Positions 60,103 to 64,000 of a DNA stretch of 64,000 nt are shown here, in pieces. The position numbers and the translations under genes were made by a program. Below the pieces are notes generated by a model. The model did no database searches. It saw only the letters and a list, made by a program, of their open reading frames with translations, and was not told the DNA's origin. The first letter of the stretch is position 1, and every line of letters starts with the position of its first letter. The DNA is from Larkinella insperata (GTDB lineage: Bacteria > Bacteroidota > Bacteroidia > Cytophagales > Spirosomataceae): the NCBI RefSeq assembly GCF_026248825.1, contig NZ_CP110973.1:4051501-4115500 (forward strand), given 5' to 3'.

Positions 60103-60438
60103 ATGAGCAAGAAAAACCGTACGGGGATTGTCTACTCGACGAATCCCGACTATCAATACCAAGACGATACTGATTCGGTAGCGGAAACGCTGCCACCCCA
60201 GCAGCAAAGTCTGAAAATCTGGCTTGATCGAAAAGGAGGGGGCAAAATTGTGACGGCCATCCGGGACTTTGTGGGCACGGAAGCCGATCTGACCGACCTC
60301 GCCAAACAACTGAAAGCCGCCTGTGGCTCCGGTGGTGCGGCCAAAGACGGAGAAATCCTGATCCAGGGCGACCACCGCGACAAAGTCCTGGTCTGGCTGA
60401 CAAGCAAAGGCTACAGAGGCAAAAAAGCAGGAGGCTAA
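60103..60438 (+). CDS. SUI1/eIF1-type translation factor
   Basis: A 111-residue protein like YciH. After a charged, disordered start comes the SUI1 fold: IWLDRKGGGKIVTAIRDFVG, LTDLAKQLKAACGSGGAAKDGEILIQGDHRDKVLVWL. The conserved KxxKGGGKxVT-like and CGxGG motifs are intact. Bacterial members affect start-site fidelity at the ribosome in vitro. Monocistronic. Confidence 0.92.
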   Translation: MSKKNRTGIVYSTNPDYQYQDDTDSVAETLPPQQQSLKIWLDRKGGGKIVTAIRDFVGTEADLTDLAKQLKAACGSGGAAKDGEILIQGDHRDKVLVWLTSKGYRGKKAGG

Positions 60439-60440
60439 AG

Positions 60441-60509
60441 GAGTTAAGAATGAAGAGTTAGGAGTTAAGAGTAGGTTGACGCGCCCAACTAACTCTTCAT
60501 TTTTAACTC
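60441..60509. repeat. 21-bp inverted repeat built from GAGTTA units
   Basis: Arms 60441-60461 and 60489-60509 pair at 20 of 21 positions between convergent genes, so it serves as a bidirectional terminator. The left arm and following bases contain several GAGTTA(A/G)GA units in a row (60441, 60456, 60462), a pattern typical of dispersed short-repeat families. Confidence 0.65.
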
Positions 60510-60514
60510 TCCAC

Positions 60515-62005
60515 TCATTTCACCCCCCCCAGCCAGTTTTTCAAGGGCCGTGAGAACAGCAGGATGAGCAGGGCAAAACCGAAGCTGAAGTAGACGACGC
60601 TCATAAACATGTCGGGCATTTGCTGGACGTTTTCTTCGTCGAAGCCGCCCGCAAACAAGCCCGCGATGAGGTTGCCCAGCGACGTTCCCACAAACCAGAT
60701 GCCCATCAATTGACTCATGTATTGCTTAGGAGCCAGTTTGGTGAACGAACTCAGTCCGACCGGACTCAGACATAACTCACCCAACGTGTGAAATAAGTAC
60801 GTAAACGTCAGGAAGATGGGGGTAGTGAGCTGGCCGGTCAGGGCGATTTTAGAAGCCACCACCATCACCAGATACCCCAGACCCAACAGCAGCAGCGCCA
60901 CCGCAAATTTCAGGTGCGGAGCCGGGTTCTGGTTGCGATTGCCCAGGAAGATCCATAGGCTCGCCAGTACGGGCGAAAAGATCAGGATAAAAGCCGGGTT
61001 GAAATTCTGAAACCAGCTTGACGGCATCTGCCAGCCAAAAAAGGTCAGGTCGGTGTAACGGTCGGCGAAAATCTGGAGCGAGGAGCCCTGTTGCTCAAAA
61101 CCGGCCCAGAAAATGGCCGATGCCAGAAAGAAGACAAACAGCACGCCAACCCGCTTTTTCTCCACGACCGTCAAGCCGCCCGCCAGCAGAATAAACAGGA
61201 AATAGCCTACGGCGGTCAGCGTAATGATCACGCCCGCTCCCTTGGCCAGCCCCTGCGCCGTCGTCAGGTCGAGAACACCGGTAAATTGCAGAACGAGCAG
61301 GACGCCCACCAAACCGATCAGGAAAAACAGACTACGGCTTTGGCTGCCTTTCTCGGTGTTTCCCTCCACTTTCGTCGGCACGTTGCCGTAGGCGCTCAGG
61401 TACTTTTGCCCGAAAAACCGGAAGACAATCAGGCCCAGCAACATCCCGACCGCGGCCGCGCCGAAACCGTAGTGCCAGCCCACCTTCTGGCCCAGGTAAC
61501 CGACAATTGTGATGCCCAGGAACGAGCCCATGTTGATGCCCATGTAAAAAATGGAAAAAGCCGCATCGCGCCGGGCACCGCCTTCGGGATACAGCTCGCC
61601 AACGATGGAGCTGATGTTGGGTTTGAGCAGGCCCGTGCCGATAGCAACGGTGGCCAGTCCCAGGTAAAAGAGGGTGCTGCCGCCCGGAATGGCCAGTAGG
61701 ATGTGGCCCAGCATAATAATAATTCCACCGTACCAGATGGATTTTCGCTGCCCCAGCTTGTTGTCGGCAATCCAGCCGCCGGGCAACGAGAGCAGGTAGG
61801 CCGAAGCGGTGTATAAGCCGTAAATGGCCGCTCCCTCCGCTTCGCTCAGCCCCATACCGCCCCGGACTTTGTCGATAAGAAACAGGAGCAGAATGGCCCG
61901 CATCCCGTAGTAGCTAAACCGCTCCCACATCTCCGTAAAGAACAGAACGTATAAACCGGTTGGGTGCTTATTGGAAGTGACTGGAGGTGAAACCGTTGCT
62001 TGCAT
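60515..62005 (-). CDS. POT family peptide transporter
   Basis: A 496-residue MFS protein that imports di- and tripeptides with protons. The family marker ExxERFxYYG appears as TEMWERFSYYGMRAILLLFL at residues about 24-43, followed by AYLLSLPGGWIADNKLGQRKSI and GTGLLKPNISSIVGELYPEGGARRDAAFSIFYMGINMGSF with the PTR2 signature. Fourteen helices are plausible. The coding end contains a run of eight G (sense strand) before the last residues. A promoter lies upstream. Confidence 0.94.
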   Translation of the reverse strand: MQATVSPPVTSNKHPTGLYVLFFTEMWERFSYYGMRAILLLFLIDKVRGGMGLSEAEGAAIYGLYTASAYLLSLPGGWIADNKLGQRKSIWYGGIIIMLGHILLAIPGGSTLFYLGLATVAIGTGLLKPNISSIVGELYPEGGARRDAAFSIFYMGINMGSFLGITIVGYLGQKVGWHYGFGAAAVGMLLGLIVFRFFGQKYLSAYGNVPTKVEGNTEKGSQSRSLFFLIGLVGVLLVLQFTGVLDLTTAQGLAKGAGVIITLTAVGYFLFILLAGGLTVVEKKRVGVLFVFFLASAIFWAGFEQQGSSLQIFADRYTDLTFFGWQMPSSWFQNFNPAFILIFSPVLASLWIFLGNRNQNPAPHLKFAVALLLLGLGYLVMVVASKIALTGQLTTPIFLTFTYLFHTLGELCLSPVGLSSFTKLAPKQYMSQLMGIWFVGTSLGNLIAGLFAGGFDEENVQQMPDMFMSVVYFSFGFALLILLFSRPLKNWLGGVK

Positions 62006-62069
62006 TGTACTGAATATGTTGATGATTCTATAAAGTAGAAATTCTTCGTTTCTAACGATAGAAAGACAT

Positions 62070-62101
62070 TAAAGATATACGTTGAACGGGAATCTCCCAA
62101 A
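62070..62101 (-). promoter_or_regulatory. promoter of the peptide transporter
   Basis: On the minus strand TTTG (62098-62101), a 20-bp spacer, TATCTTTA (62070-62077; one mismatch to TAnnTTTG), giving a leader of about 60 nt. Confidence 0.55.
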
Positions 62102-62226
62102 AGTTGATCGGGTTACGGTGAAATCGGCCAATTAAATTCGGGAACGGTATCGTAGAAAGAAGGGCGGATTTAATCAATTTCCGGCGAAACGAGTTTCATA
62201 AGATACCATCAACCCTGCACCAGCGT

Positions 62227-63804
62227 ATGACAACCCAACAGACCCTGCCGAAAACGGAAATGGTATCGAATGCCGCTGAACGCTTCGACAACCTGAGCCC
62301 GGCTGAACTGATCGAACACGCTGTTCGGAACGGAGAAGGCCAGTTAGCCGAAAATGGGGCTCTGGCGTGCGATACCGGGGAGTTTACGGGCCGCAGTCCG
62401 GAAGACCGTTATATCGTCAAGGATGAAATAACCGCCGATGCGGTTTGGTGGGGCACTATCAACATCCCATTCGACACCGACAAATTCGATTCACTGCACC
62501 GGAAAATGCTCGATTTTCTGGCCGGTAAACGGATTTACACCCGCTATGCCTACGCCGGTGCCCATCCGGACTACCGGCTGAAGCTGGAGGTGATTAATAC
62601 GCTGGCGTGGCACAACCTGTTCTGTCACAACCTTTTCTTACGTCCGAAACCGGAAGAACTGAACGGCTTTAAACCGGATTTTACCATCCTCTGCGTGCCG
62701 GAGTTCAAGGCCAATCCGGCGGAAGACGGAACCCGCAACGAAAACTTTGCGATCCTGAATCTAAGCCGGAATATGATCCTGATCGGCGGCACCGCTTACG
62801 CGGGTGAGATGAAAAAAGGCATCTTTTCGGTGTTGAACTTCAAACTGCCGACCGAGCGCGCAACGCTTTCCATGCACGCGTCGGCCAACAAAGGCCAGAA
62901 AGAGGATACGGCGCTTTTCTTCGGCTTGTCAGGAACCGGTAAAACAACGCTTTCGGCGGACCCCCAGCGGCAATTGATCGGCGACGACGAACACGGCTGG
63001 GCCGAAGAAGGAGTCTTTAACTTTGAGGGCGGCTGTTACGCCAAAGTCATTGATTTGTCGGCCGAAAACGAACCGCAGATTTACCGCGCGGTGCGGTTCG
63101 GGGCCGTGCTGGAAAACACGAAATTTCAGGAGGGCAGTCGCGCCATTGATTACACCGACAGGTCGAAAACCGAGAACACGCGGGTCGCTTATCCTATCCA
63201 TTTCATTGAAAACGCGCTGGAACCGTCGGTGGGCGGTATTCCGGAAAACATTTTTTTTCTAACGGCCGATGCATTCGGGGTGCTGCCACCGATTTCCAAA
63301 CTGACCCCCGGGCAGGCCATGTACCACTTTATTTCGGGCTATACGGCCAAAGTGGCGGGTACGGAAGTGGGCGTCACGGAACCGCAAACTACCTTTTCGG
63401 CTTGTTTTGGAGCGGCTTTTCTGCCCCTGCACCCCACCCGATACGCCGAGATGCTGGGCGAAAAAATGGCAAAACACCAGACCAACGTCTGGCTCATCAA
63501 TACGGGCTGGAACGGCACCCAAAAGCGGATTGACCTCAAGCACACCCGCGCCGTGATTTCGGCGGCTTTGAACGGAGATCTGGCAAAGGTGGATTACCAA
63601 AACCATGCGTTTTTCGGAGTATCGGTGCCGCAGTCGTGCCCGGAGGTGCCAAACGAAGTACTGAATCCGGAGAAAAGCTGGAAAAACCAGGGAGAATATG
63701 ATAAGCAAGCAAAGCGGCTGGCGGAATTATTCCGGGAGAACTTCAGGAAGTACGAGGAATTTGCCAACGACGAAATCCGGGCGGGCGGACCGGTAAAAGC
63801 CTGA
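62227..63804 (+). CDS. pckA: phosphoenolpyruvate carboxykinase (ATP)
   Basis: A 525-residue gluconeogenic enzyme that turns oxaloacetate and ATP into PEP. The kinase loop GLSGTGKTT is at residues 233-241 with Lys239, followed by LIGDDEHGWAEEGVFNFEGGCYAK, which holds the metal-binding Asp and the nearby Arg/Lys. The start TGEFTGRSPEDRYIVKD and the late FSACFGAAFLPLHPTRYAEML are also diagnostic. Complete and of normal length. It faces away from the peptide transporter, with a 221-bp shared upstream region. Confidence 0.96.
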   Translation: MTTQQTLPKTEMVSNAAERFDNLSPAELIEHAVRNGEGQLAENGALACDTGEFTGRSPEDRYIVKDEITADAVWWGTINIPFDTDKFDSLHRKMLDFLAGKRIYTRYAYAGAHPDYRLKLEVINTLAWHNLFCHNLFLRPKPEELNGFKPDFTILCVPEFKANPAEDGTRNENFAILNLSRNMILIGGTAYAGEMKKGIFSVLNFKLPTERATLSMHASANKGQKEDTALFFGLSGTGKTTLSADPQRQLIGDDEHGWAEEGVFNFEGGCYAKVIDLSAENEPQIYRAVRFGAVLENTKFQEGSRAIDYTDRSKTENTRVAYPIHFIENALEPSVGGIPENIFFLTADAFGVLPPISKLTPGQAMYHFISGYTAKVAGTEVGVTEPQTTFSACFGAAFLPLHPTRYAEMLGEKMAKHQTNVWLINTGWNGTQKRIDLKHTRAVISAALNGDLAKVDYQNHAFFGVSVPQSCPEVPNEVLNPEKSWKNQGEYDKQAKRLAELFRENFRKYEEFANDEIRAGGPVKA

Positions 63805-63854
63805 TAGTGGATCAGGAGCCTGATCGGGGTTGAGTGCCCGGGCACTAGCCTGAT
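63798..63854. repeat. AGCCTGAT triplet and a 14-bp palindrome after pckA
   Basis: AGCCTGAT occurs three times (63798-63805, 63817-63824, 63847-63854). Between the second and third is the perfect palindrome AGTGCCCGGGCACT (63833-63846), and GATCAG/CTGATC (63810-63815 / 63820-63825) forms a hairpin directly after the pckA stop. These may act together as a terminator without a T run. Confidence 0.4.
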
Positions 63855-63935
63855 GGCGTAGGAGCGGTGGTGGAGATTAGGCAGGATTCGATACATTGCA
63901 GCGCATTCTTTAAAATCCGCGTTCAGCCATTATTC

Positions 63936-64000
63936 ATGATTCTTCCTTTTGACTTTCAAAAAGACCCTTTTCTGATTCTGGATTTCACCGAAAAAAATCC
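63936..64000 (+). CDS. start of a gene cut by the window edge
   Basis: An ATG at 63936 opens a frame with no stop to the end: MILPFDFQKDPFLILDFTEK and onward. The opening resembles the N-termini of some Cytophagales M23-type peptidases as I remember them, but 21 residues are too few to decide. No promoter consensus is visible in front of it. Confidence 0.4.
   Translation, partial: MILPFDFQKDPFLILDFTEKN

Noticed and set aside
60523..60530. Run of eight C in the peptide transporter gene end
   Set aside because: Slippage would change only the last four residues, so a switching role is unlikely.

Overview
The window reads as chromosome of a Bacteroidota member, most likely a Cytophagales/Spirosoma-Larkinella type bacterium. 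The grounds are two SusC/SusD outer-membrane pairs, a histone H1-like small protein, DUF4286, an IspD/QueA/MeaB block, a free-standing biotin carboxylase, and several start regions with the Bacteroidota promoter pattern TTTG (or TTG), 19-20 bp, TAnnTTTG. Genes lack obvious Shine-Dalgarno sequences, and convergent genes are usually separated by strong perfect inverted repeats that look like bidirectional terminators. No rRNA, tRNA, CRISPR array, insertion sequence or prophage was recognised. The genus-level assignment is inference.

Layout. 0-9 kb: outer-membrane barrel, M13 metallopeptidase, a gene-poor stretch of about 800 bp with a folded RNA-like element, GNAT, DoxX and SDR proteins, a minus-strand group built around a glutathionylspermidine-synthase-like ATP-grasp enzyme, and DUF4286. 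9-13.3 kb: MMPL/RND transporter, then flavohemoglobin with an NsrR-like Rrf2 regulator. 13.6-17.6 kb: a glycosyltransferase fused to a six-hairpin-like domain, paired with a GH130 enzyme. 18-23 kb: first SusC/SusD pair. 23.5-28.1 kb: VOC protein, two acidic disordered proteins, and a GT39/GT2/flippase-like operon for lipid-linked sugar transfer. 28-34 kb: MeaB, IspD, QueA, a small unknown, a DUF1080 lipoprotein and biotin carboxylase. 34-41.5 kb: alpha-oxoamine synthase (sphingolipid- or sulfonolipid-type), histone H1-like protein, MaoC, NTF2-like, a 37-residue membrane peptide coupled to a diacylglycerol-kinase-like gene, a sugar dehydrogenase, a YegP-like protein, a 48-residue unknown with its own promoter, and an exported DapA-fold enzyme. 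41.8-46.6 kb: second SusC/SusD pair.

47.8-57.8 kb is the most distinctive part. A glycosyltransferase, a GH1-like protein, UDP-galactopyranose mutase, a single-domain receiver and a fused trehalose-6-phosphate synthase/phosphatase lie in one orientation with overlapping or near-touching ends. Opposite them are an XRE regulator, a Rnk/GreA-like protein, a membrane four-helix sensor without output domain, and two small unknowns of 52 and 105 residues. A DUF932-like gene follows, whose promoter is covered by two abutting 14-bp palindrome-like sites. The window ends with phosphofructokinase, an HPP membrane protein, a SUI1-type initiation factor, a POT peptide transporter, PEP carboxykinase and the start of one more gene.

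How the genes fit together: the SusCD pairs bring in oligosaccharides or related polymers; the glycosyltransferase/GH130, GT39/GT2 and Glf clusters build or remodel surface glycans; trehalose synthesis, flavohemoglobin, the Rnk-like protein and the small regulators suggest a stress-response theme in the right half. All functions come from reading motifs and translated sequence; no database search was run.
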